This document shows positions 43,458 to 51,888 of a stretch of 64,000 bases of DNA, piece by piece. How positions within the stretch are numbered: position 1 is the first letter of the stretch; each line of letters opens with the position of its first letter. This DNA comes from Maledivibacter sp. Its GTDB lineage: Bacteria > Bacillota > Clostridia > Peptostreptococcales > Caminicellaceae. The notes beneath the pieces were generated by a model, which saw only the letters and a list, made by a program, of their open reading frames with translations, searched no databases and had not been told where the DNA came from. Both the position numbers and the translations under genes were made by a program. Where the stretch lies: NCBI GenBank assembly GCA_025210375.1, contig JAOASB010000002.1, forward strand, positions 1 through 64,000, written 5' to 3'.

Positions 43458-44663
43458 ATGAAATTTGATAAATATTTTACTATGAGTGAAGCTGATGCTA
43501 TTGAATATGCTAAAGAAAAGCTAAATATCTTTGATGTTGGTGAAGAACTGACTTGTAAGGAAATTGGAGATGGCAATTTAAATTATATCTTTAAGGTTGA
43601 TTCACTAAATAGTGAAAAATCTGTGATAATAAAGCAGTCAGGTCCTGTTGCGAGAATATCAGATGAATTCAAGCTATCTCCTGATCGTAATAGAATAGAG
43701 TATGAAATACTTAAGTTTCAAAGTAAGCTAGCACCAGGCTTAGTACCAGAGGTATATAGCTACGATTCAATTATGAATTGTACTGCCATGGAGGATCTAT
43801 CTGACCATGTTATAATGAGAACAGAGATGATTAATCATAGGCAATTCAAAAAATTTGCCGATGACATATCAACATTTATGGTTAATACATTACTTTTAAC
43901 TTCAGATGTTTGTATGGAGCATAAGGCTAAAAAAGAATTAGTTAAAAACTTTATTAATCCAGAGCTTTGCGAAATATCCGAAGATTTAGTTTACACTGAG
44001 CCCTTTAGTGACATAAATGACAGAAACGATGTATTTGGGCCTAATGCTGAGTGGGTAAAGGAAAATCTTTATGCAGATGAAGCTTTAAGGCTTGAAACTG
44101 CAAAGCTAAAATTTGAGTTTATGAACAATGCTCAATCATTGATACATGGAGACCTTCATACGGGTTCCATATTTATAAAGGAAGATTCTACAAAGATAAT
44201 AGATCCTGAATTTGCTTTCTATGGTCCAATGGGATACGATATTGGAAATGTTATAGCAAATCTCATGTTTGCCTTAGCTAATGCAGATGCTTTAGGCGAT
44301 AGTAATCAGAAAAAATGGTTAGAAGAAACTATAGTTGATGTAATAGATTTATTTAAAGAAAAATTCCTTAAGGCTTGGGATGAAAAGGCTACTGAGTATA
44401 CTGCAAAATACAAGGGCTTTAAAGAATACTATTTAGAAACTGTTTTACGTGATACTGCGGCAGTTACAGGATTAGAAGGTATAAGAAGGATAGTAGGAAT
44501 CGCCCATGTTAAGGATATTACAATAATTGAAGATCAAGAAAAGCGTGCAAGGGCTGAAAGACTGTGTATGCTTTCAGGTAAAAGCTTTATCATGAAAAGA
44601 GATGAGATGAAAACTGGTAAGGATTTCTTAGAAGTTATCAAGGAAGCGGAAAAAGCACTATAG
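43458..44663 (+). CDS. mtnK: 5-methylthioribose kinase
   Basis: 401 residues, clear MtnK of the aminoglycoside-kinase-like fold. The catalytic loop is '[12 protein letters not shown]' (His230-Gly-Asp232-Leu-His234) and the metal-binding Asp is in '[15 protein letters not shown]' (about 244), both hallmarks of the family; '[15 protein letters not shown]' is the nucleotide-binding strand. It uses ATP to phosphorylate C1 of 5-methylthioribose; related enzymes also accept 5-deoxyribose. AGGAGGG precedes the ATG. It is 13 bases before mtnA and downstream of the ribose-type importer. Confidence 0.95.
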   Translation: MKFDKYFTMSEADAIEYAKEKLNIFDVGEELTCKEIGDGNLNYIFKVDSLNSEKSVIIKQSGPVARISDEFKLSPDRNRIEYEILKFQSKLAPGLVPEVYSYDSIMNCTAMEDLSDHVIMRTEMINHRQFKKFADDISTFMVNTLLLTSDVCMEHKAKKELVKNFINPELCEISEDLVYTEPFSDINDRNDVFGPNAEWVKENLYADEALRLETAKLKFEFMNNAQSLIHGDLHTGSIFIKEDSTKIIDPEFAFYGPMGYDIGNVIANLMFALANADALGDSNQKKWLEETIVDVIDLFKEKFLKAWDEKATEYTAKYKGFKEYYLETVLRDTAAVTGLEGIRRIVGIAHVKDITIIEDQEKRARAERLCMLSGKSFIMKRDEMKTGKDFLEVIKEAEKAL

Positions 44664-44676
44664 GGGGGTAAAGAAT

Positions 44677-45741
44677 ATGTCAAACAATGTACTTAACTTT
44701 CAATCTGTTAAGCTAGAGGAAGAAAAAAGCCAGCTTGTGATTCTGGACCAAACTGCTTTGCCAAATCGTACGAGCTATCTGGAGCTTGAAACTGTAGATG
44801 ATGTCTGGGAAGCTATCTATAAACTACAGGTAAGAGGAGCCCCTGCTATAGGTATTGCTGGAGCCTATGGGGCTTATCTTGGGGTAAAGCACAGCAATGC
44901 TGTAAACTATGGGGACTTCTATAATGAGTTTATGAAGGTAAAGGAGCGTTTAGCTTCTTCTAGGCCTACTGCTGTAAATCTTTTCTGGGCTTTAGATCGT
45001 ATGGAAGAATGCTTAAAAAATAATAAAGATAAGAGTGTTGATGAAATAAAAGAGGCCCTTAGATTAGAAGCACATGTCATAAGGGATGAAGATGAAGCGG
45101 TTTGTAAGTCTATTGGAGAATATTCTTTATCCTTATTAAAGCCAGGTATGGGAATATTAACCCACTGTAATGCAGGTACAATAGCAACTGCTAAATATGG
45201 TACTGCTTTGGCTCCATTGTATCTTGGGGCTGAAAAAGGATATGACTTTAAAGTGTTTGCTGATGAAACAAGACCTTTGCTTCAAGGATCAAGATTAACG
45301 GCATGGGAATTAAATGAAGCTGGTATAGATGTTACTGTAATATGTGATAATATGGCATCAATCGTTATGAAAAATGGATGGATAGATGCAGTTGTTGTGG
45401 GCTGTGACCGTGTAGCCTATAATGGGGATACAGCTAATAAGATAGGAACATCTGGAGTAGCAATACTTGCTAAGAAGTATGGCATTCCATTCTATGTACA
45501 TGCACCATTATCTACTATAGACTTAAAAACAAAGACCGGTGACGATATACACATAGAGCTTAGACCAGGTGAGGAAATATATAAGACATGGTATGAAAAA
45601 CCAATGGCACCGGAGGGTATTAAGACTTATAACCCTGCATTTGATGTGACTGATGCAGAATACATAACTGCTATCATTACAGAAAAGGGGATAGCATACC
45701 CACCATATGAAGAATCTATTCCTAAGTTATTTGATAAATAA
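44677..45741 (+). CDS. mtnA: S-methyl-5-thioribose-1-phosphate isomerase
   Basis: 354 residues, MtnA of the eIF2B-alpha-like family. Expected catalytic residues are present: Cys164 in '[12 protein letters not shown]' and Asp244 in '[16 protein letters not shown]'; '[17 protein letters not shown]' near residue 50 is the substrate-phosphate signature. It converts the aldose-1-phosphate to the ribulose-1-phosphate, the substrate of the class II aldolase. Later enzymes of the aerobic methionine salvage route (mtnB, mtnC, mtnD, mtnW/X) are absent from the locus, which favours the aldolase route. The terminator at 45797 ends the operon. Confidence 0.96.
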   Translation: MSNNVLNFQSVKLEEEKSQLVILDQTALPNRTSYLELETVDDVWEAIYKLQVRGAPAIGIAGAYGAYLGVKHSNAVNYGDFYNEFMKVKERLASSRPTAVNLFWALDRMEECLKNNKDKSVDEIKEALRLEAHVIRDEDEAVCKSIGEYSLSLLKPGMGILTHCNAGTIATAKYGTALAPLYLGAEKGYDFKVFADETRPLLQGSRLTAWELNEAGIDVTVICDNMASIVMKNGWIDAVVVGCDRVAYNGDTANKIGTSGVAILAKKYGIPFYVHAPLSTIDLKTKTGDDIHIELRPGEEIYKTWYEKPMAPEGIKTYNPAFDVTDAEYITAIITEKGIAYPPYEESIPKLFDK

Positions 45742-45796
45742 AAGCATAGGGTATAACACCCCTATGTTCTGGAGATATCTTCTCCAAAAAAGTTTT

Positions 45797-45837
45797 AAAA
45801 TGATCCCATAGACTTAGGTCTATAGGGTCATTTTTTA
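45797..45837. terminator. Bidirectional terminator after mtnA
   Basis: TGATCCCATAGAC pairs with GTCTATAGGGTCA, flanked by A and T runs, between mtnA and the convergent SGNH hydrolase gene. A smaller hairpin, CATAGGG/CCCTATG, lies at 45746-45766. Confidence 0.88.
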
Positions 45838-45843
45838 GTTTTA

Positions 45844-46422
45844 TTACTTCAGAATTTGGAGCAATACGTTCTCGGCATTTTCCTTCATGATTCCATGACC
45901 CCTTTCGTTAGGATGTAAGCCATCCTCCAGAAACAAATCACAAGTCATATTTAGTGAAAAATCAATAATGTTAAGGCCGTCCTCTAGGGCAAAGCTTATC
46001 AATTTTTTTCTATAGCCTTCAATGCGTTCACTATGGGTTTTTGCATCAAGAAAAGTACTGTTAGGGCATACCTGCTTGTCATAATAGTAGGGCGTAGGTA
46101 TGCCAATAATTGATATTATACCGTTATATCGAGCATATCTCGTCATTGCAAGAATATTACTGATAATTTGTTCATCTGAAAGATTGAACCATAAATCATT
46201 GGTACCCCCTGTGATAATTACATGGGTTGGGTTATGTACTATTACCATATTATGAAATCTGGCAAGCATTCCACTTGTGGTATCCCCAGATATACCACTA
46301 TTGATAATTTCCATATTTAAATCTTTATTTAAAAGATTACTCCAACGATAAGCCTGGCGTATACCATACCCCTCAGTTAAGCTATCGCCTATACAAACTA
46401 GTTTAACTCTCATTTCATACAT
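45844..46422 (-). CDS. SGNH/GDSL-type hydrolase
   Basis: About 192 residues. Block I 'KLVCIGDSLTEGYG' carries the nucleophile Ser, block III is 'ITGGTNDLW' and block V is 'DGLHPNERGH' with the Asp-His pair, so the esterase/lipase triad is complete. The ATG at 46422 is 5 bases after AGGAGA; the ATG at 46413 is also possible. A longer reading from 46500 would add a membrane helix but has no ribosome-binding site. Family members deacylate lipids or sugars; the substrate is unknown. Confidence 0.88.
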   Translation of the reverse strand: MYEMRVKLVCIGDSLTEGYGIRQAYRWSNLLNKDLNMEIINSGISGDTTSGMLARFHNMVIVHNPTHVIITGGTNDLWFNLSDEQIISNILAMTRYARYNGIISIIGIPTPYYYDKQVCPNSTFLDAKTHSERIEGYRKKLISFALEDGLNIIDFSLNMTCDLFLEDGLHPNERGHGIMKENAENVLLQILK

Positions 46423-46595
46423 CTCTCCTAATATGTAATATATCCATAATAATAACACAATTAAGGATATAATGATGTAAAAATTTCTAATAATATCCAT
46501 AACCCTAGAGTTAAATTAAATAAATTTTCTAATATAATGAATTCGCCTGTTAAAGTCAGTAACTATGCTGTATTTCTTCTAATTTCTTACCAATA

Positions 46596-46754
46596 GAGGA
46601 AATTGCATAACTCTTACTTGGCTAAACCTAATATGGGAATATCATCCTATATTTAATTGCTTAAGATATAAGCATATTTGATGGTATAGTTATTGGGATT
46701 TTAGAACTACATATGGTAGATAGTTTTTGTAGAAGGTAATTATGCAATTTGCTC
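46596..46754. repeat. Repeat family A copy 4 (long form, intact)
   Basis: Starts GAGGAAATTGCATAACTC and ends TTATGCAATTTGCTC; 159 bases. The interior is nearly the same as 1-140. This is the best full-length long form in the window. Confidence 0.85.
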
Positions 46755-46870
46755 AAGTGTTTATAATATAATTTTTATGATATAATAACTGGAGGATTAA
46801 TATAGAAGTCTATTATGGTATGTATGTAAGAAATAGGCTATAGGAATTGGATTTTGGGAGGTTTTCAATA

Positions 46871-47776
46871 ATGAAAAGTATTAATGTTAAAAGTCTTGCG
46901 TGTGGATTGTTAATAGGGACTATTGGAACTATAGGAATTACTGGTGTATTTGCCTCAGGATTAATAAAATCCACTAAATATGAGGAGGTTACAGTTACTC
47001 TCAATGATACTGTTATTCCTATGAAGGATTCGATGGTTTCTATTGTAAAGAATGGTGAGAATGATTCAAAATTATATATGCCAGCTGAAGAAATCTTAGA
47101 ATATATGGGCTATAATGTAGAATTCGATGATACAAAACAATCTATTAATATTTCAACTAAATCGATACTTTCATCTGAAAGTATGATGAATAAGAATATA
47201 TCAGAAAATCAACCGGATAAATTGGCTTTAGAGATTATGAAAAAAACAGGTAATTGGAGTTATGTTGAACCTTTGTTTTCATATATGACACCACAAGGGG
47301 TAAAAGAAACAGTTGATTTATATATTAATGAAAAAGGTGGTAATCAAAAGCAGGTACAATCAGCTTTATCATATATGAATAAGGATAATACGGCTACAAA
47401 TGGTTCAAATCAATTAAAAACCCAAGCGGATTATGATAGGCTAGCTACTGAGGTGTTGGGAAAAACAAATGACATGTTTAGCGTAATGTTTTACATGCCT
47501 TATATGAGTAAGGATAAGATTGATGCAATAGTTAAGGATTATGTTGTTAAAACTAATAATTTTAATTGTATCTACAATGTTCATCAGTATATGAGCATAA
47601 AGGGTATAGATGATACAGTAAAGAGCTATATTGATAAAACAGGTGACTATGGTACGGTTGCAGCTATTCTTCAATTTATGAGTCCAGAAGCAAGTGGCTA
47701 TATAGCTAAAAAGTATATTAACGAATCAAAAAATCAACAGTACAGTAAGTTTTTCACTCCATATTTAGAAAAATAA
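46871..47776 (+). CDS. Secreted protein with copper amine oxidase-like N-terminal domain
   Basis: 301 residues. A signal peptide or single anchor spans about residues 5-30, followed by a stalk-type domain (about 38-95, 'VTVTLNDTVIPMKD', 'LYMPAEEILEYMGYNVEFDD', 'SINIST') of the copper-amine-oxidase N-terminal-like family common in Clostridia secreted proteins. The rest contains repeating helices with the motif 'YVxxLxxYM...VDxYI' (about 135-300, at least four repeats containing YMS or YMT). It probably sits on the cell surface; the function is unknown. The ATG at 46871 follows GGGAGG. Confidence 0.8.
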   Translation: MKSINVKSLACGLLIGTIGTIGITGVFASGLIKSTKYEEVTVTLNDTVIPMKDSMVSIVKNGENDSKLYMPAEEILEYMGYNVEFDDTKQSINISTKSILSSESMMNKNISENQPDKLALEIMKKTGNWSYVEPLFSYMTPQGVKETVDLYINEKGGNQKQVQSALSYMNKDNTATNGSNQLKTQADYDRLATEVLGKTNDMFSVMFYMPYMSKDKIDAIVKDYVVKTNNFNCIYNVHQYMSIKGIDDTVKSYIDKTGDYGTVAAILQFMSPEASGYIAKKYINESKNQQYSKFFTPYLEK

Positions 47777-47814
47777 GGTTTCTAATACATAGGGCAGGAA
47801 ATATAAAATAGGAG

Positions 47815-47871
47815 CAGGGTAGAAAAGTTGAATGGATTATGCTAATTCAATCTTTCTGCCCTGATTTTTTT
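47815..47871 (+). terminator. Terminator after the surface-protein gene
   Basis: CAGGGTAGAAAA-GTTGAAT pairs with ATTCAAT-CTTTCTGCCCTG, then TTTTTTT. Confidence 0.88.
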
Positions 47872-47949
47872 GTCCGGGAAATTTTTCTATAAAGGGTTCT
47901 GTCGAGAAATTGCTAAAATTATTAATTTGACAGCTTTTTCTTCTACTAA

Positions 47950-48741
47950 CTACTTTAAGTTAAGAAGGGGAAGTAAATCATCAACTGTAAGTGCTACAGA
48001 AAATCTATAACCCGCAATGACAGATGTGGGTCTTAAATTAGGGAGTTCTGTGTAGGGATGATCGAATATTTCCATAGAGGCTTCTCCCTTCCAAATCGGT
48101 GACATCTTAACATCCCGCGATTTAAGTTGAACAAGCTCATGGACGGCAGGGTTATCTTGTTTATCTTTTATAAGTTCTGGAAAGTATCTTACATTCACAG
48201 CCTTTGCAAAGGTTGGTGAAGGAAGGGAATTGGTTTTTTTATTTAGTATAACTTTAGCTTCAACTAATCGACGACCATTTACAGAGAGAGCAGCACCAAA
48301 CTTTCCACCTTGACCAACAACGGGAGAGGCTTTTGAAGATAAATCATATGATCGTGTTATCCATGTTTCTCCAATCTGTTTTGGCCAACCTTGAATGAGA
48401 CCACGGAGTAAAGCTTTGTCTTGATCAACCCAGATGAAGGGACAATATGCCACAGGAGAATTATTATAGCTGGCAGACAATAGAATAATAGTCTCGTGAT
48501 ATTGGCTGCAAACGGGATCAAGATGTTCTTCTCCTGATTCACTGGAGTATTGCCATTCAATAAAGTATGCTGTACATTGATTTGAAGCTAGTCTAAGACC
48601 TTGTGGTAAGAATGCTGCTGCATTTTCTTGATCTGTAAGGTATTCAACAGAGAGTACATTACCTACAAAATGCCATGGTGGCTTTGGGACAAGACTTGAT
48701 TTGCCATGTGGTGTGCGTGGAAGGGTGTATCCTTTAATCAT
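47950..48741 (-). CDS. Acetoacetate decarboxylase family protein
   Basis: 263 residues. The acetoacetate decarboxylase family fold is indicated by the central 'GLIQGWPKQIGETWITRSYD' with the Schiff-base Lys position in 'GWPKQ' (about residue 122) and 'VEYLTDQENAAAFLPQGLRL' near the start. True decarboxylases usually have a double Lys (PKK), here PKQ, so activity may differ (related proteins act as aldolase-dehydratases or hydrolases). It is divergent from an AraC regulator 150 bases away. GGAGG precedes the ATG. Confidence 0.85.
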   Translation of the reverse strand: MIKGYTLPRTPHGKSSLVPKPPWHFVGNVLSVEYLTDQENAAAFLPQGLRLASNQCTAYFIEWQYSSESGEEHLDPVCSQYHETIILLSASYNNSPVAYCPFIWVDQDKALLRGLIQGWPKQIGETWITRSYDLSSKASPVVGQGGKFGAALSVNGRRLVEAKVILNKKTNSLPSPTFAKAVNVRYFPELIKDKQDNPAVHELVQLKSRDVKMSPIWKGEASMEIFDHPYTELPNLRPTSVIAGYRFSVALTVDDLLPLLNLK

Positions 48742-48894
48742 ATTTATCCTCCTTTAAATTGAGTTTTCAGAAGTAATTATACTTGTATTTTATTACTGAT
48801 AAGTAAAATTGTATTGTAAAAAATTGCATATAGCCAATGTCATAAATAAATTAGTGATATAATAAAACTATACATTTTCAATAGGGTGGTGCTT
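48742..48894. promoter_or_regulatory. Divergent control region (acetoacetate decarboxylase-like / AraC)
   Basis: 153 AT-rich bases between the divergent starts. An inverted TTACT/AGTAA pair (around 48774 and 48790-48800) could be part of an operator. No strong promoter boxes were chosen. Confidence 0.35.
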
Positions 48895-49680
48895 ATGAAG
48901 GGGATAGATTATTATAGATTAGAGAAATTTGATATGATTGAAATTAAGACTTGTTCTGATGATTTACATGCATATAAAGAGCATCTTCATAAAGAACTAT
49001 CAATTGGATATATCAAAAAAGGTGCAACTGTATTGAACGTTAACGGAAAAGATTACTATATTAAAGCTGGTGAGGCTGTGATTATATATCCATATGTAAG
49101 CCATAAATGTCAGCCTGTAGATATTAGTGACTGGTCATTTACAATGGTCTATATAGACGATGAGTTTTGTAAAGACATTTTTAATAATGTAGATATCAAA
49201 AATTCAATTGGAATAAAAAAATTAGATGACTGTGAATTGAATCAAATTAAACATTTATCCGAGGTTTTAAAGAGTGATGTAAGTAGATTTGATAAGGAAG
49301 TTGAATTAATAAACGCCTTTAGTGAGTTGCTTAATACATGTGATATAAATATACAACTTCAGAGCAGTAAAAAAATGAACTCAGTAAAGGGCTATATTGA
49401 AAAGCATTTTCTTGATATACTTCAATTGAAAGATTTGGAGGAAAGATTTGATATTGATAAATTTGCTTTGATTAGAAATTTTAGAAGGAAGTTCAACACC
49501 ACACCAAATGCTTATCAATTACAACTTAAGATCGATTATGGAAAATATTTGTTAAAAAGTAGTAATAATATAGTTGATATTGCACTAAAATCCGGTTTTT
49601 ATGATCAAGCTCATTTCACTAAAGAGTTTAAAAAAGCCTATGGAGTAACTCCCCTTCGATATTATAAAGCCATTCATTGA
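48895..49680 (+). CDS. AraC family transcriptional regulator (cupin sensor)
   Basis: 261 residues. An N-terminal cupin-type sensor (about 15-100, 'HLHKELSIGYIKKGATVLNV', 'GEAVIIYPYVSHKCQP') precedes two C-terminal helix-turn-helix motifs ('LKDLEERFDIDKFALIRNFR', 'IVDIALKSGFYDQAHFTKEF'). It probably controls the divergent acetoacetate-decarboxylase-like gene. The ATG at 48895 follows AGGGTGG. Confidence 0.92.
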   Translation: MKGIDYYRLEKFDMIEIKTCSDDLHAYKEHLHKELSIGYIKKGATVLNVNGKDYYIKAGEAVIIYPYVSHKCQPVDISDWSFTMVYIDDEFCKDIFNNVDIKNSIGIKKLDDCELNQIKHLSEVLKSDVSRFDKEVELINAFSELLNTCDINIQLQSSKKMNSVKGYIEKHFLDILQLKDLEERFDIDKFALIRNFRRKFNTTPNAYQLQLKIDYGKYLLKSSNNIVDIALKSGFYDQAHFTKEFKKAYGVTPLRYYKAIH

Positions 49681-49934
49681 TTGATGTAAATATTATACAA
49701 TAATAATACCTTTATAATATTTCTACGAGGAGGTATTGATATGAAATGTATAATGATTATAGAATTAGGTTAGCTTCAACCCATAAGGATAAGATTAACT
49801 ATCTTTGATTATGTATTTATGGACCCAAAGAGAAGGTTAATAAGTTAACTGGCAATTTGAAAATATTGAAATGATATTTTTAAAAGTACTAGAAGTTTTG
49901 TTAGAAAATCGGAAGAAAAATAGCAAAAAATAAA
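49681..49934. other. Intergenic stretch with a possible gene remnant
   Basis: A GAGGAGG site and ATG at 49741 open a reading frame that stops after 10 codons. Nothing else stands out; it may be a truncated gene start or leader peptide. Confidence 0.35.
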
Positions 49935-49962
49935 ACAAACTAGGTTGATAAAACCTAGCTTT
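49935..49962 (-). terminator. Terminator of tRNA-Leu(CAA)
   Basis: On the minus strand CTAGGTT pairs with AACCTAG around a short loop, followed by TTTGTTTTATTTTTTG. Confidence 0.85.
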
Positions 49963-49968
49963 TCCAAT

Positions 49969-50055
49969 TGGTGCCGAAGGCGGGACTCGAACCCGCACGA
50001 AGTTGCCCCCACTGGATTTTGAGTCCAGCGCGTCTGCCAATTCCACCACTTCGGC
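49969..50055 (-). tRNA. tRNA-Leu (anticodon CAA)
   Basis: 87 bases on the minus strand including an encoded CCA. The acceptor stem is GCCGAAG/CTTCGGC, the anticodon arm CTGGA-CTCAAAA-TCCAG gives anticodon CAA, and there is a long variable arm, as leucine tRNAs have. The T arm contains GGTTCGAGTC. Confidence 0.97.
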
Positions 50056-50069
50056 TAGTGACAAGTAAT

Positions 50070-50098
50070 ATCTTACCACAAATTTTAATAGTATGCAA
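50070..50098 (-). promoter_or_regulatory. Putative promoter of tRNA-Leu(CAA)
   Basis: Minus strand: TTGCAT (50098-50093), a 17-base spacer, TAAGAT (50075-50070), 15 bases before the tRNA. Confidence 0.7.
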
Positions 50099-50204
50099 GA
50101 TGTTTTTGAAAAAAAATTAAATATGGACATGTCGAACTATGTTGAGAGGGGTTTATATATATGATATACTAAAATAGGTTAATAATAATTTTGGTGGTGA
50201 TGAA

Positions 50205-51161
50205 ATGGATCCAGTTACTCATGGGGTCATTGGGCTAGCAATCTCAGCATTTAATGGAGATCCTGTTAGTTTAACCAATCCCGTTAGCATTGGATGTGCG
50301 ATAGGTGCTATGGCACCGGATATAGATGTAGTTGTTAGAATTTTTAAGGATGATTATCATTATTTAAAACACCATAGGGGACTTACCCATTCAATACCAT
50401 CTCTTTTGGTGCTATCAGGTATAATTACATTTGGATTAGGAAGAATATTTGGGGATATGAGTCATCTCAGTGTTTTTCTTTGGACCTTATTGGGTGCATT
50501 TTCTCATACCTTTTTTGATATACTGAATTCCTATGGGGCTAAATTATTAGCACCCTTTACGGAAAGAAAGCTAAAGGCCAGCTTATTAATGTTATATGAC
50601 CCTGTTATAACTTTACTTTGCCTTATGCTTATATTCAAAAGAGATATTAGCAATACTTTCTTGGTGGCCGTTTTCCTTGTGTTTGCTATATATATAGGGA
50701 CTAGGTATGGGATGAGAAGGATGGCAGAAAGAATTCTTAAGGAACACTATTCCCATGGATATAAGCTGATTAAAGTAAATGTTCTACCAGCCTTGATAGC
50801 ATTTCATAAATGGGATTTTGTAGTTGATACAAATAGTCACAATATAGTGGGTCAAGTGAATATCTTTAATAAAAAGGTTATTGTGAGGGAGAAGTTTAAG
50901 AAACCAAAGGAAGAAATAGTGGAACTCTTTAATAATACTAATGTGGGAAAATATTTCAATGATTTTTCCCCTATATTGCATATTGATTATTTCGAAGAGA
51001 TGGGTAATCTAGTACTGAACATAGTGGATTTGAGATATTATCTTAAAAACAATTTTATGCATCATGCAACGGTTGTCTTTGATGAGCAAATGAATATAAT
51101 AGAATCATTTTTCCAACCGTATGATATTAATAGGTATATTCCTGTAGTAGAAAAAATATAG
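50205..51161 (+). CDS. Membrane-bound metal-dependent hydrolase (YdjM/DUF457 family)
   Basis: 318 residues, of the YdjM-like inner-membrane metal-dependent hydrolase family. Metal-ligand motifs are 'MDPVTHGVIG' at the start, 'APDIDVVVR' (about 40) and 'LKHHRGLTHSIPSL' (about 58-72), with a later 'SHTFFDILNSYG'. Three or four membrane segments occupy about 65-185, and the C-terminal ~130 residues are soluble. Substrate is unknown, though family members have been linked to membrane or phospholipid metabolism. GGTGGTGA precedes the ATG. Confidence 0.88.
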   Translation: MDPVTHGVIGLAISAFNGDPVSLTNPVSIGCAIGAMAPDIDVVVRIFKDDYHYLKHHRGLTHSIPSLLVLSGIITFGLGRIFGDMSHLSVFLWTLLGAFSHTFFDILNSYGAKLLAPFTERKLKASLLMLYDPVITLLCLMLIFKRDISNTFLVAVFLVFAIYIGTRYGMRRMAERILKEHYSHGYKLIKVNVLPALIAFHKWDFVVDTNSHNIVGQVNIFNKKVIVREKFKKPKEEIVELFNNTNVGKYFNDFSPILHIDYFEEMGNLVLNIVDLRYYLKNNFMHHATVVFDEQMNIIESFFQPYDINRYIPVVEKI

Positions 51162-51167
51162 ACATAG

Positions 51168-51200
51168 GGCACCTGTGCAATTCCACAGGTGTTTTTATTT
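51168..51200 (+). terminator. Terminator after the membrane hydrolase gene
   Basis: CACCTGTG pairs with CACAGGTG, then TTTTTATTTT. A second strong hairpin, CAAACAAAGG/CCTTTGTTTG, follows at 51209-51246. Confidence 0.88.
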
Positions 51201-51399
51201 TGAAATACAAACAAACAAAGGGGACCTTAGTCGCCTTTGTTTGTTTGGTGGTGATAATGACATTAATAGCATAACTCTGTGTATCCAATCTGATGGTTAT
51301 TTAGCTTTTGTTATGTAATCATTAAGAAAATAGAAAACTAGAAATACAAGCTATATATTTGGGGAAGAATTAATGGCCTTTATAAATATGGTATCAATA

Positions 51400-51517
51400 G
51401 AGCAAATTGTATAATTACAATCCTCAAGAACTTACTACTACATATAGTCTTAAATGCCCTAGAGTCATACCGCATTTATTGTGCAATTGTGCCAAGTTAG
51501 AATTATGCAATTTCCTC
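51400..51517. repeat. Repeat family A copy 5 (divergent)
   Basis: Starts GAGCAAATTGTATAATTAC and ends AATTATGCAATTTCCTC, so the ends are inverted. The interior is diverged from the other copies. It is probably in reverse orientation, because GAGCAAATTG matches the right end of the others. Confidence 0.7.
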
Positions 51518-51606
51518 AATATATAATATGTTATATGGAGGTAAATTGTTAATAAATACAATATAAAATTTAAAATGAATTAGGAATATAGATTTTCCAA
51601 AGTTAA

Positions 51607-51738
51607 ACTTAATTTATATATATCAAAATATCCGATGCTTCTAGGGAGTTTTGATGTGTATAAATTAATTGTTTAACTGGAATATCTATATAGGGTTTTC
51701 ATAGTATAAGTTAAAGTCTATACTAAAATCCCTATATA
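51607..51738. repeat. Composite repeat: family D then family C
   Basis: D: CTTAATTTATATATATCAAA pairs with TTTTGATGTGTATAAATTAA. C: TATAGGGTTTTCATAGTATA to CTATACTAAAATCCCTATA. Same D-C order and spacing as at 23361-23490. Confidence 0.78.
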
Positions 51739-51784
51739 TTCTTTGGAAAAAATAAATAAAAAATAGAATTTTTTTTATTTATTT

Positions 51785-51813
51785 GGGAACTAATTTATTA
51801 ATATACTCGTCTA
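51785..51813 (+). promoter_or_regulatory. Putative ECF-type (autoregulated) promoter of the sigma gene
   Basis: GGGAAC (51785-51790), 17 bases, CGTCTA (51808-51813). This matches the general ECF pattern (GGAAC/TGAAAC with CGTC/CGTA), and ECF sigma genes usually drive their own operon. The -10 box lies in the left arm of a perfect palindrome. Confidence 0.6.
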
Positions 51814-51846
51814 ATATATAATGGAGATATTAGACGAGTATATTAA
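51798..51846 (+). promoter_or_regulatory. 20-bp perfect inverted repeat over the ECF promoter
   Basis: Arms 51798-51817 and 51827-51846 (motif ACTCGTCTAATAT and its complement) are perfectly complementary across 20 bases with a 9-base loop. It covers the -10 region and the start of the transcript, so it may be an operator or a leader hairpin. Confidence 0.75.
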
Positions 51847-51888
51847 TTTTAGAAAATATTATTCTACATTCAGGAAGGAGTGAGTAGA

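Noticed and set aside
43458..45741. Classical aerobic methionine salvage pathway
   Set aside because: mtnK and mtnA are present, but no mtnB, mtnC, mtnD, mtnE or RuBisCO-like mtnW is in the locus, whereas an aldolase is.
49741..49773. Ten-codon frame with a strong GAGGAGG site
   Set aside because: Too short to call a gene; could be a truncated start or leader peptide, but nothing downstream depends on it.
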